DNA from: Emticicia sp. CRIBPO
GTDB lineage: Bacteria; Bacteroidota; Bacteroidia; Cytophagales; Spirosomataceae
Direction: 5' to 3'
NCBI RefSeq assembly: GCF_009905725.1
Contig: NZ_JAAAKV010000009.1
Span: 1-64,000, forward strand
DNA: 64,000 bases
Notes under the pieces: generated by a model
Told to the model about the DNA's origin: nothing
Database searches by the model: none
What the model saw: the letters and a program-made list of their open reading frames with translations, nothing else
Translations under genes and position numbers: made by a program
Shown here: piece by piece, positions 49,088 to 57,753 of the stretch
Numbering within the stretch: the stretch's first letter is position 1
Layout: every line of letters starts with the position of its first letter

Positions 49088-52000
49088 TCATTGCAGCTTC
49101 TGCACCGGCATACCGTTTCCGCAGTTGCCGAAAGAGAAACTCAGATCCACTTTGGGTTTGGTGGTCAAGTTCACCGAAAAATCCTTGCCTACGTCAAAGC
49201 CTGCACATTCATCTACTTCACCCAGCGGCCCAAGGTCCACTTTAATACAAGCTCCGAGGTTGAAAGACGCACCAACGCTTCCACAACCGCTAAGACCAAG
49301 GCTTTTTAATGTATTTTTGATACTCGCAAAATTCAGCCCTACCTGCGGCGAGGCCTCAGAAGTGAGGGCCACCTGGGCGTTGAACTTCACTCCCCCGCTG
49401 ACCCCGATACCTAAGATACTGGCCTCTCCGCCAACGTCAAACCCGGCTATGGCATACGCCCCCAGCTTGATGTCACATTGGGTGAAACTTCTGAAATTGA
49501 CAAACGATCTGAATTCCATCGCCCCACCTACTTTCGCCCAGCATTTGGCCACCGCAATTCCTCCGTCAAAACCGAAACTTTCATCAAATGGCGTAAAATT
49601 GACATTCACAGAATTGTAGACTCCCTGGATACCACTGGCCAGTTCGACTGGTAAAGACTTCTGAACAGACAAATCAGTAATGATCATCCTGTCTTCGTCA
49701 TAAATCGGTTTGGTGTAGTATCCGGCCAATACCGTTGACGCGGCATCCACAGGAATAGGCAGGCTGAACAGGGCCACTTCGCCCGTGCCGTTCAGCATGG
49801 TATACATGCCGTTGGTGCCTATCACCATCGATACGTTTCCTGAGGTGATGTTGACAATACCACAGGCAATCGGCACCGGAGGCGTGAAAGTAAACTGCCC
49901 CCTGACTTCCTGTCTGACGAAATTATAGAACAAAGTCACCCGCCCGATACCCGTTTCCATGCCTTTGACCCCGATACCGCTCTGGTCGTCGTTCATGTCT
50001 GTCACAATAGCTCCTTTAACCACCAGCACGAGCGTCCGGTCTTTTTCATCATCTTTCATATGTGAAAACCCTTTGTCTCCGGTAGGAAGCAAGGTCCTCA
50101 GGCTGAGGTTGTCCCAGGCTCCGCCGACCACCTTCATACTGCTGTTGGCCAGTCCCGGTTTTATCTCAAGATATTTCGATTCAAGAGGGACTTTCTGGTT
50201 TTCCAGCACTTCCACAGAGGTGCTGTAACCGTCTTTTGTCTTCTGATGCTTCAGCAATGTCTGCAGTAAAAACGACTTTCCGCTCGGCGAGTCATATACT
50301 TTCAGGGTTCCTTTCGCAGTATACAGCCCGCTGGAGATTGACTGACTTTTAGCGTCATCATCCGCATGGAATGACACCTGGCCTTTGCCCTCAATGTCAA
50401 AGAACAACGGTTTGATATCGGCTTTTACCTGTCCTGAGGCATTCTTGGAATATACAATCTGGCCCACTATACCTCCTCCGGCATTGTTCATATTCGGGAT
50501 GTCCATAGAAGCCTGCCCTACCAGTGTAAAGAAGTTGTTTCCTACATCAATGGTATTAAGGGCCAGTTTGAGCACCTTAAACAGCGTGATCTGCTTGGCA
50601 GAAGGCCCGTTGAGCTGTTGCTGGTTGTCAGAGAAGAGGTTCATGGAACCAAACTCCAGCTTCTGTCCGTCGTCCAGCCCGTCCAGTTTTGTCACCCTGG
50701 CAGCCACCTCTGCCCCACCTTTGCTGAGGACAGAGAGTTTCCAGTGCGGCTTATTGTCGTGATAGCAATTGGGATCATAAGAGAACAAGGTCTGCGAGCC
50801 GGGCAGGATTTCGAGCGGCACAATGCCCCCGAGTGAGAAAGCCGACGCATCTTTGCTGTCAAGCTCGAGCTTATCCGCAATGAGCTTGTCAGGCTTGATG
50901 ATCATGTTTTTAAGGTTAACGGAAATAATCCCGGTATTGACCACAGCCTTCTCAATCATGATACCGCCGTTGTTGTTGTCATATTTCCAGACCATGTTGC
51001 CGGTACCTTTCTGACCTACCACCTTCCATTTTTCAAGAGAAAAACTGATGTCGTCGCCCCCTTCAAAGGGCACTATTTTGTCCGGTAAAGCGGTGATATA
51101 CCCTGCTTTGAGGGCAATGTCTGCCGGAGAAACATCCTGGATGTTGGTATGAAGAATGGTATAGAACCTGACCGAGTCTCCATAAATGTAAGATTTGGCC
51201 ACATCCGCTTCGGCATTGAATTTATGTACTTTAAACTTCAGGTTGGCCATGGAAGTGTTGGAAACCGAACTGCCTATATTAAGCTTCCTTTTTTCAGCCG
51301 ATCCGGCTTTGAAGATCATAATATTGCCAGGGTTGCCGTTTTCACCCAACTCCACTTTACCTGAGAGCTGATAAGCCCCCTCAAAGGAAGACAACTGAAG
51401 CTGGACGGCCGCCCTGATCTCTCCTTTACCGTCACTGGCTTTCTGGGCATATAGCTTAGGAAAAGTGAGCCCGATGGCCGGTGCCGAAAGTGTATTTACA
51501 TTGGCTGTTCCCTGTAAACCTTTACCGATTTTCACAGGGAAGGTCTTCTGTTGGAGTTCCAGTTTATCTGACTGCGGCTGGTGCGTGTTGTTTCCGGCAG
51601 CAGTTTTGACGAATTTAATTTTCTTAAAGTCAAGCCTGTTCTGAGCATCTATTGAAGCAAAACTTCCGTTATCAGGCAGGTCATGCAGCGATCCGGACAA
51701 AAGGAATGAGCCGTCAGCCTGGGCCTCCACCACTTCTATATGTACCGGGAAACCCCACACATCTTTAACACTGAAATCCTTTTTAAAATCAAGCTTAAGA
51801 GCCACTTTGGACTGAAACTGACCGTTAAACCAATAGGCTTCCTTCTTCTCTCCGATATAATTTCCGGATTTATCTTCATTCGGAGAAGTCGCTCCTTTTA
51901 AAGGGTCCGGTCCGTTGGGCTTCTGAATAACCTGACCTGTTTTCACTCCAGGGTCTATGGTTCCTTTAAAATCCCTGACTCCTTCCTTCAGTTCATCTCC

Positions 52001-55000
52001 CACATTTTTGGACACGTAAACCTCCACATTGTTTTCCGCGACAGGAATGCCCCTGAGGCTGCAGTTTCCGTTGGCGTCTGTAAAGCATTCTGCATAATTG
52101 GCACTGCTGTTACCCCAACCGTTTTTCAGGGTTTTAACATATACTTTCGCTCCTTTGGAAGGCTGCGTCTTACCTTCTTTGACTTCCGTTACCGAAGCCA
52201 GGATTTCCTTGGCCGGAGTCAGGTCTACGACCTTATTGACCGGCTTTTTAGTGATTGGAATAATCACTTCCTCTTCCCAGTGAGAGAAATTATCTCCGGG
52301 GGCCGGTTTTACTTTTACGATGAATGAGGTTCCGGGGCTTTCAAATGTAATGGTGGCAATCCCTTTGGAGTCTGTTTTAGCGGTTACCTTGTCCTTGATG
52401 GTCACGGTAGCTCCTTCAAGCGGCATGACATCATTGCCCTGTTTGCCGTTCACTTTCACATTGATCCGGTGTTTCCGGCGAAGCACCACGAGCGTCCCGC
52501 CAGGAATGGTCGTGAGTCCGTCTTCCTTGATATCATAAATGAACTCTCCCTCGTAAAATTCAGAAGACCTCGGGAAAACTTTGATTTTCCTGGCTTTTCC
52601 ACCCGGTGCCGGGAATGAGGCACAACCTCCCAGGAGTCCGCTTGCTTCACTGGTCTTGTAAAGAGCTCCGTCTTCTACCTGCACGTCAGCCAGTACTTTA
52701 TTTCCGTCTTCGTCCGTCACACAGGCTAATATCGTGCCTGACGGCTGCATGGTGATTTCGTTGGTTTGCAGCAACTGCCCGCTCAGCAAGCTGAACGGCT
52801 TGTTATCAGCATTGAATGTTTTTGTCTTATAGCCGGATTTCTGGAATTCCAGGATATAATCACCCGGTGAGAGGTCTTTAAACTCAAAATAACCGTCGGC
52901 TGTAGTAGACTGGGCAGCTATGATATTGAATCCTGTCGTGACGTTTGTCTCTGTCAGGAATCCGAGAGGGTCCATTTTCTTTTCAGTAATGGTGGTCTGT
53001 TTCGCCTTTAAGAACACCGTCACACCTTTCAGTCCCATATTTTTCTCTACCACCTTGCCTTTCACCACGGGCTTTTTGGAGATCATCAGGACATCAATGA
53101 CCTCATTTGTGTATTTATAAGCGGAATTAAATTCCAGGTTTTCATCAAAGTCTCCGTCAAAGCCATTGGAATAAATGCCATTGCTGCTGTAGCTGTCTAT
53201 GGCTTTGATCCCATCCTTTTTATTGTAGTTCCCGACGTTGGTGTCTGAATAGGTATGAGCAATAAACACATCGTCTTTTTTGCTGCCGATCCTGATCACC
53301 CTCGGGATTTTCGCCACACCTTTGGCGTCTGTTTTACCCAGGGCCACCACCCTGGCCACTTTGCTGATCGGATAAATCCAGGAATACTCACCCATTTTGA
53401 GAGATTGTACCGAAGAGGCCGGCAGGTTTTGTCCCTCATTTTCAGGCAGTGAAATATCCATCGGGGTCCTTCTGAAAAGTTCCACGTTTATATTTTCCAG
53501 TCCACCCGACTTTCCTCCCATCTGGCCCTCTGCATCATTATTTTTAGCCGTAAGATGCATTTCAAAACTTTTTACCAGACCCACCATATCTGGTAGCATG
53601 ATGTTGTCTTTAGGCCTCGGATCGACCATCATAAAAGGGCTGCAATAATAAGGGCTTTCAACGATCAGGATGCAGGTTTTACGCATAAGCTTACCATTTA
53701 CGAGGGCTCCTTTTTCGACGATGGTAGTGTCTTCGCCGGTAGGACTCTGGTAAGAGGGCAGGTAGGTTGCCTTATCCGGCTCTTTGATGTTGAAGCTGAC
53801 GATAGAGGCTGTGTCCTTAAGCAGGAATCCGAGGTTAAACTCGCCGTTGTCGTTGGTATAGCCCGTAGCCAGGACCTTCGTCAGGGGCTGACTTTCAATG
53901 TTCTTATTATTCACGGTATAATCAACGAGGTCGGTTTGCCCGAGGCTGGTCAGTATCTTCCACCCGTTTCCTGCGTCGTACAGCGGAATCAACCCGCTGA
54001 GGTTCTGATCTTCACTTTTAAAAGCATACACCATCACCAGGTTCACTTTCACTTTTTTCATCGGTTTGGCCGATGGTGTGGGATTGAGGTGTGAGGCTGT
54101 TGAATAAAACGGATGCAGGAGATCTCCGGGCCTGTTCTGCTGTTTTGTGGTAAAATTACTTTTGCTGAGCACTTTCGTTGATCCCGAATAAGTATCCATT
54201 TTGTAATCTTCCGGGTACGCATACAGCAAACGGCCGCTTACCGAAGTAAACAGGTTCTTGATCTGGATATTCGGATCATATTTGAAGTCCTTCGGTGTCA
54301 GCGGGGTCTTTTTCTTGCCGGTCAGAGGCTCCTTAAAGTCAACCTTGGTGGCTTCCTTCTGTTTATAGGTAAACGCCCTGATCTCACTACGCCCCCCGTT
54401 TCTGAAAGCCGTCCCCTCACTGGTGGTGCGTTCAGCACTGAGCCTAATCTGGTCCAAAGCGGTGACAGCCCAGGCGTACTTCCGGCCGTTGACCAGCTGA
54501 GGATCTGCCGGACCATACACGTAAACATTGCCGGATACCACTTTTTCAAAAAACGGTGGCTGTGTAGATGAAAGGTAGGCGTCGTTCGGATTGCGTTTTT
54601 TATCAAATATCTCGACAATTTTCAACTTATATTGTGTACCCGGAGGAGCTCCGGCGGGCATTGTCCAGCTAAAAATCATGTTCTGAGGCTGAAAAGAAGC
54701 CACGTCCTCGTCTTCAAAAGGCTTAACCAGCATCGGCGGCTCCAGACGCGTCAGCCTGATGGTCGTACAACCCATCGGGGCTTCCGGAGAAAGCGGCACG
54801 GTCTGCCTGCTGAAATCATAGGCTCTGACACAAACCTGGTAAATGCCTTCAGGCAGCCCGTTTTTACGTTCGATATCCGACATTGAGATTCCCCTGGTGT
54901 TCAGCTGGTTCACATCAAATACATCCTGCAGATCACCTACGGTTAAGGTAAAAGGAATATTAGGCTCAAGGGTGATGCCCCTGGCAGGTCTGTAGTTGGG

Positions 55001-55234
55001 ATTGGTAAACACCAGGATGCCGTTGTCACCCGTAATGGTGGCTCTCAGGTAAACGGTTACAGCCCTTGGTTGGGTGTTTCTGAGGGTTACCAATGCCTTA
55101 CCCGGATTATTGGCATAATCGCTCAGGCGGGTCGAATAAGGGGGTACCAGGTTAATGCTGACACTGACCTGCGTTTGAGCCGACGCCAGCAGGGAGCTCA
55201 GAAGGAAAATCAAAAGTATAATTTTATTTTTCAT
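49088..55234 (-). CDS. giant secreted multidomain protein (2048 residues), locus 2
   Basis: A signal peptide ends at LASAQ (residue 20). Residues 20-290 are paralogous to the 283-residue protein at 5603 (TGDNGILVF, GLPEGIYQVCV, PMGC, EPPMLV, YKLKIVE, PPFFE). Next come an unassigned part to about 720 and several carboxypeptidase-regulatory-like beta sandwiches (about 722-810, 830-900, 920-980, 1010-1080; KGVTVFLKAK, GYFEFKDLSPGDYILEF, DANGNCSLRGIP). The second half (about 1130-2048) is beta-rich and repetitive, without a domain I can name. No typical T9SS C-terminal sorting domain is visible; the end is GNCGNGMPVQKLQ. It is 12 bp downstream of the barrel gene. Inferred cell-surface or periplasmic partner of the barrel. 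Confidence 0.85.
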   Translation of the reverse strand: MKNKIILLIFLLSSLLASAQTQVSVSINLVPPYSTRLSDYANNPGKALVTLRNTQPRAVTVYLRATITGDNGILVFTNPNYRPARGITLEPNIPFTLTVGDLQDVFDVNQLNTRGISMSDIERKNGLPEGIYQVCVRAYDFSRQTVPLSPEAPMGCTTIRLTRLEPPMLVKPFEDEDVASFQPQNMIFSWTMPAGAPPGTQYKLKIVEIFDKKRNPNDAYLSSTQPPFFEKVVSGNVYVYGPADPQLVNGRKYAWAVTALDQIRLSAERTTSEGTAFRNGGRSEIRAFTYKQKEATKVDFKEPLTGKKKTPLTPKDFKYDPNIQIKNLFTSVSGRLLYAYPEDYKMDTYSGSTKVLSKSNFTTKQQNRPGDLLHPFYSTASHLNPTPSAKPMKKVKVNLVMVYAFKSEDQNLSGLIPLYDAGNGWKILTSLGQTDLVDYTVNNKNIESQPLTKVLATGYTNDNGEFNLGFLLKDTASIVSFNIKEPDKATYLPSYQSPTGEDTTIVEKGALVNGKLMRKTCILIVESPYYCSPFMMVDPRPKDNIMLPDMVGLVKSFEMHLTAKNNDAEGQMGGKSGGLENINVELFRRTPMDISLPENEGQNLPASSVQSLKMGEYSWIYPISKVARVVALGKTDAKGVAKIPRVIRIGSKKDDVFIAHTYSDTNVGNYNKKDGIKAIDSYSSNGIYSNGFDGDFDENLEFNSAYKYTNEVIDVLMISKKPVVKGKVVEKNMGLKGVTVFLKAKQTTITEKKMDPLGFLTETNVTTGFNIIAAQSTTADGYFEFKDLSPGDYILEFQKSGYKTKTFNADNKPFSLLSGQLLQTNEITMQPSGTILACVTDEDGNKVLADVQVEDGALYKTSEASGLLGGCASFPAPGGKARKIKVFPRSSEFYEGEFIYDIKEDGLTTIPGGTLVVLRRKHRINVKVNGKQGNDVMPLEGATVTIKDKVTAKTDSKGIATITFESPGTSFIVKVKPAPGDNFSHWEEEVIIPITKKPVNKVVDLTPAKEILASVTEVKEGKTQPSKGAKVYVKTLKNGWGNSSANYAECFTDANGNCSLRGIPVAENNVEVYVSKNVGDELKEGVRDFKGTIDPGVKTGQVIQKPNGPDPLKGATSPNEDKSGNYIGEKKEAYWFNGQFQSKVALKLDFKKDFSVKDVWGFPVHIEVVEAQADGSFLLSGSLHDLPDNGSFASIDAQNRLDFKKIKFVKTAAGNNTHQPQSDKLELQQKTFPVKIGKGLQGTANVNTLSAPAIGLTFPKLYAQKASDGKGEIRAAVQLQLSSFEGAYQLSGKVELGENGNPGNIMIFKAGSAEKRKLNIGSSVSNTSMANLKFKVHKFNAEADVAKSYIYGDSVRFYTILHTNIQDVSPADIALKAGYITALPDKIVPFEGGDDISFSLEKWKVVGQKGTGNMVWKYDNNNGGIMIEKAVVNTGIISVNLKNMIIKPDKLIADKLELDSKDASAFSLGGIVPLEILPGSQTLFSYDPNCYHDNKPHWKLSVLSKGGAEVAARVTKLDGLDDGQKLEFGSMNLFSDNQQQLNGPSAKQITLFKVLKLALNTIDVGNNFFTLVGQASMDIPNMNNAGGGIVGQIVYSKNASGQVKADIKPLFFDIEGKGQVSFHADDDAKSQSISSGLYTAKGTLKVYDSPSGKSFLLQTLLKHQKTKDGYSTSVEVLENQKVPLESKYLEIKPGLANSSMKVVGGAWDNLSLRTLLPTGDKGFSHMKDDEKDRTLVLVVKGAIVTDMNDDQSGIGVKGMETGIGRVTLFYNFVRQEVRGQFTFTPPVPIACGIVNITSGNVSMVIGTNGMYTMLNGTGEVALFSLPIPVDAASTVLAGYYTKPIYDEDRMIITDLSVQKSLPVELASGIQGVYNSVNVNFTPFDESFGFDGGIAVAKCWAKVGGAMEFRSFVNFRSFTQCDIKLGAYAIAGFDVGGEASILGIGVSGGVKFNAQVALTSEASPQVGLNFASIKNTLKSLGLSGCGSVGASFNLGACIKVDLGPLGEVDECAGFDVGKDFSVNLTTKPKVDLSFSFGNCGNGMPVQKLQ

Positions 55235-55246
55235 GTCTTGGTTGAT

Positions 55247-56926
55247 TTAAAAGCTTAATGTGTAACCGAATTCACCCGTAAACTCCGAAAACCTGCCCGC
55301 CCCTCCGGACACTTCCTCGTCCGGTTTGTTACTCAGAGAATTGACCCTGAGGCTGAACCGGTGCTTCGGAAAAGGCTGATAGGCCACATTCCCTCCGAGG
55401 TTGATAATCGTGTTATTTCCCTGGGGCAACTTACTGATGATGTAGGAGTTGCTGCTGCTGACCTGCAATTTGTTTTTAAGAAAACCTTTGGAGGCCCCCA
55501 GCGTAAAACCCATGTTGTCAATGGTCTGATCTGCGAGTTTATTGGTCGTATAATTGACTCCCGACATGATCGTCAGGGCTATTTTATTGAGGGTGATGTT
55601 ATGATTCAATAAAGCCACACTTGAATTGATGTTATTCGTGATCTTGGTTTCATCGTTGACATCCACGAGATTACTGACATTATAAGAAAGTAGAAACACG
55701 TTGGTGGTGTTGACATTGGCCAGCACCAGCCTCGGGTTCACGGAAATATTACTGGTGGTCTGGGTCAGCAGGTATTTGTTCTGCACCAGTGCCACGGTAG
55801 GTTCTGAATTGGAAGAGAAATTGGTATAGTTGGCATCGACCCCGAATTTCTCATTGACATCGTAGGAAAGATTGAGCAGTCCGATTACCCTTTTGGTGGT
55901 GGCTTGTTTCTGTTGTTTGGTATTGTCCTGCTGTAAACCCAGGCTACCCATCAACCGAAGTTTACCTTTGAGGGCATTGAAAGTGGGAGATATCGTGAAA
56001 TTTTTTATATCATTCTGGAAGAAATAAGCCCCCATCGACTGAAAATCAGGATCGACATACTTATAGGCCAGCTTGAGTCCGAAGTTCTTTTCTTTGTAGC
56101 CCACCCCTCCGCTATAGGCCACATAGTATTCTGACGTTCCGTTGAGTTTGATCAGTTTGTTTAAGGTATTCAGGACTTTCAGTGAATCTGTACTGATGGC
56201 CATGGAAGAGTTAAAATCACGGGTATAAACACTGATGCCTACATCCGCAAAGACGAAGATTTTCTTCACGATCATCAGCTTCAGATCTCCGCCCACCACC
56301 ACGTTGGCTGCGGGTCTTACCTGGCTGGTGGCGAGGTCACCTTTGAAATCTTTTTCCCGGTCTTTGGCACTCAGGAAACTCAGGTCAAAATGATTTTCCT
56401 CCGTACCGTAACCGATCTTGGCGGCATACCCGAACCGTGAAAAACTATAGGGCTGGACGGCCCCGGTAGTGGTATCTACCGTGGTGGCCCGGTTCAGACG
56501 GCCGGCCATAAAACCAAACCTGAATTTTTTAGGATTAAGCTCCACCCCTGCTCCGAGCATGGTATAACCGGCCAGTGTATAGGGCAAAAAGCTGACATTC
56601 CTGAAACCCACATGGGCAGTGGCCCATTTGTAGGTCGGACTCATCCCGAACTGGTTAAAAGGCTGGCGGAACGATCTGTCCTGCTCACTGTAAGTAAATG
56701 AAAGGGGAATGGCGATGCCATAGAGTGACACCGTCGGACTTCCTGATATGATGTACATGAACGGGCTCCGGCGGGCAGCTATTCCGCTGGCCGAATAACC
56801 AATGCCTCGGATATCCAGTGAGCCGGTGATAGCAAAGGGTTTTTGTTTCGCTATGTTTTCAAGATCCTGTGCGTACATCTCCTGAAAACAAAGGATTAAA
56901 ATCCCTATTTTCATCAGTTTTCTCAT
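55247..56926 (-). CDS. outer-membrane beta-barrel protein, locus 2
   Basis: Encodes 559 residues. A short signal segment ends at MYAQ (residue 20). FRQPFNQFGMSP (about residue 86), GFRNVSFLPYTLAGYTMLGA, GRLNRA and SMGAYFFQNDI (about 298) are shared with the 595-residue barrel at 3804, as is the rhythm of short amphipathic strands. The last residues (FGYTLSF) form the aromatic C-terminus expected of outer-membrane barrels. It is the first gene after a consensus promoter at 56999-57029. A second ATG (56914) is possible. Not an obvious PorP/SprF or SusC protein. Role inferred as the membrane partner of the giant protein. Confidence 0.82.
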   Translation of the reverse strand: MRKLMKIGILILCFQEMYAQDLENIAKQKPFAITGSLDIRGIGYSASGIAARRSPFMYIISGSPTVSLYGIAIPLSFTYSEQDRSFRQPFNQFGMSPTYKWATAHVGFRNVSFLPYTLAGYTMLGAGVELNPKKFRFGFMAGRLNRATTVDTTTGAVQPYSFSRFGYAAKIGYGTEENHFDLSFLSAKDREKDFKGDLATSQVRPAANVVVGGDLKLMIVKKIFVFADVGISVYTRDFNSSMAISTDSLKVLNTLNKLIKLNGTSEYYVAYSGGVGYKEKNFGLKLAYKYVDPDFQSMGAYFFQNDIKNFTISPTFNALKGKLRLMGSLGLQQDNTKQQKQATTKRVIGLLNLSYDVNEKFGVDANYTNFSSNSEPTVALVQNKYLLTQTTSNISVNPRLVLANVNTTNVFLLSYNVSNLVDVNDETKITNNINSSVALLNHNITLNKIALTIMSGVNYTTNKLADQTIDNMGFTLGASKGFLKNKLQVSSSNSYIISKLPQGNNTIINLGGNVAYQPFPKHRFSLRVNSLSNKPDEEVSGGAGRFSEFTGEFGYTLSF

Positions 56927-56998
56927 GCGGGTAAGGGGTTGGAAAGTAAATTTTATTCTATAATGGCAATTCTTGTATTCTTTAAATCTAAACTATGA

Positions 56999-57029
56999 CA
57001 AAACTAATGCTTCCCTTGGAGCCAGTCAA
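56999..57029 (-). promoter_or_regulatory. promoter of the locus-2 operon
   Basis: On the minus strand TTG (57027-57029), 20 bp, TAGTTTTG (56999-57006): an exact Bacteroidota consensus. The inferred transcript starts near 56990 and the barrel ATG is at 56926. It lies just downstream of the response regulator gene, so the structural genes have their own promoter. Confidence 0.75.
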
Positions 57030-57057
57030 TAACGGAAAACCGTGATTCTGAGGCCCT

Positions 57058-57690
57058 TTAAATCAATTTATCACGAAAAGCCTTGGTTATGGCCTCTCCT
57101 TTTGAGTTGACCTGTAATTTCTGATAGATGTGCAGGATGTGTTTTTCAACGGTGTTGATGCTGATAAAAAAGTGGGCTGCAATGAGTTTATAACTGTCGC
57201 CTTCCACCAGCCTGCGTAACACCCCGACTTCACGGGTGGTCAGGTCATAAGGGTTGGCCTTAGGCTCCTGGAAAGAACTCAGCACTTTAAGAGCAATCGC
57301 CGGACTCATGGCCCCTCCACCCTTCGAAACGTCCCTGATGCCTTCTATGATCTTCTCCCCGGAGGTATTCTTGAGCAGATAACCCACTGCTCCGGCTTTA
57401 ATAGCCTCAAAAATCCTGCTGGTGTCTTCAAAAACCGTAAACATGAGTATTTTCGGCAAATGCGGGGATTTCTCAGAAATCAGTCTTACGGCATCAATTC
57501 CAGTCATCTGCGGCATTTCTATGTCCATCAGCACCACGTCAGGCAACTCATTTTTCAGATCTTCTATCACTTCGGTGGCGTCAAAGTGCACCCCCACCAA
57601 TATAAAGTCTTCGCAGGACTCTATAATCCAGGTTAATGTTTCGCTGAGCCGGGCGTTATCTTCGTAAAAGGAAACTCTTATCTTTGACAT
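57058..57690 (-). CDS. NarL/LuxR-type response regulator
   Basis: Encodes 210 residues. The receiver has the acidic pair E10/D11, the phospho-acceptor D56 (VVLMDIEMPQMTG), and FEAIKAGAVGYLLKNTSGEK. The DNA-binding domain is at the C-terminus (LTTREVGVLRRLVEGDSYKL, ISINTVEKHILHIYQKLQV). The start at 57690 follows an AGCAGGA-type ribosome site; a TTG upstream (57717) is less likely. The gene is 63 bp downstream of a TPR histidine kinase gene. The promoter of the barrel operon is the nearest downstream target. Confidence 0.9.
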   Translation of the reverse strand: MSKIRVSFYEDNARLSETLTWIIESCEDFILVGVHFDATEVIEDLKNELPDVVLMDIEMPQMTGIDAVRLISEKSPHLPKILMFTVFEDTSRIFEAIKAGAVGYLLKNTSGEKIIEGIRDVSKGGGAMSPAIALKVLSSFQEPKANPYDLTTREVGVLRRLVEGDSYKLIAAHFFISINTVEKHILHIYQKLQVNSKGEAITKAFRDKLI

Positions 57691-57753
57691 AATTCCTGCT
57701 TGAAATTGAATAAACAAAAGTAAAAGAACGATCTCTCACAAAAAATGACGGAT

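Noticed and set aside
45398-55234. Type IX secretion sorting domains in the locus-2 proteins
   Set aside because: I looked at the C-termini of the lipoprotein, FN3-like and giant proteins and saw none of the usual CTD patterns.
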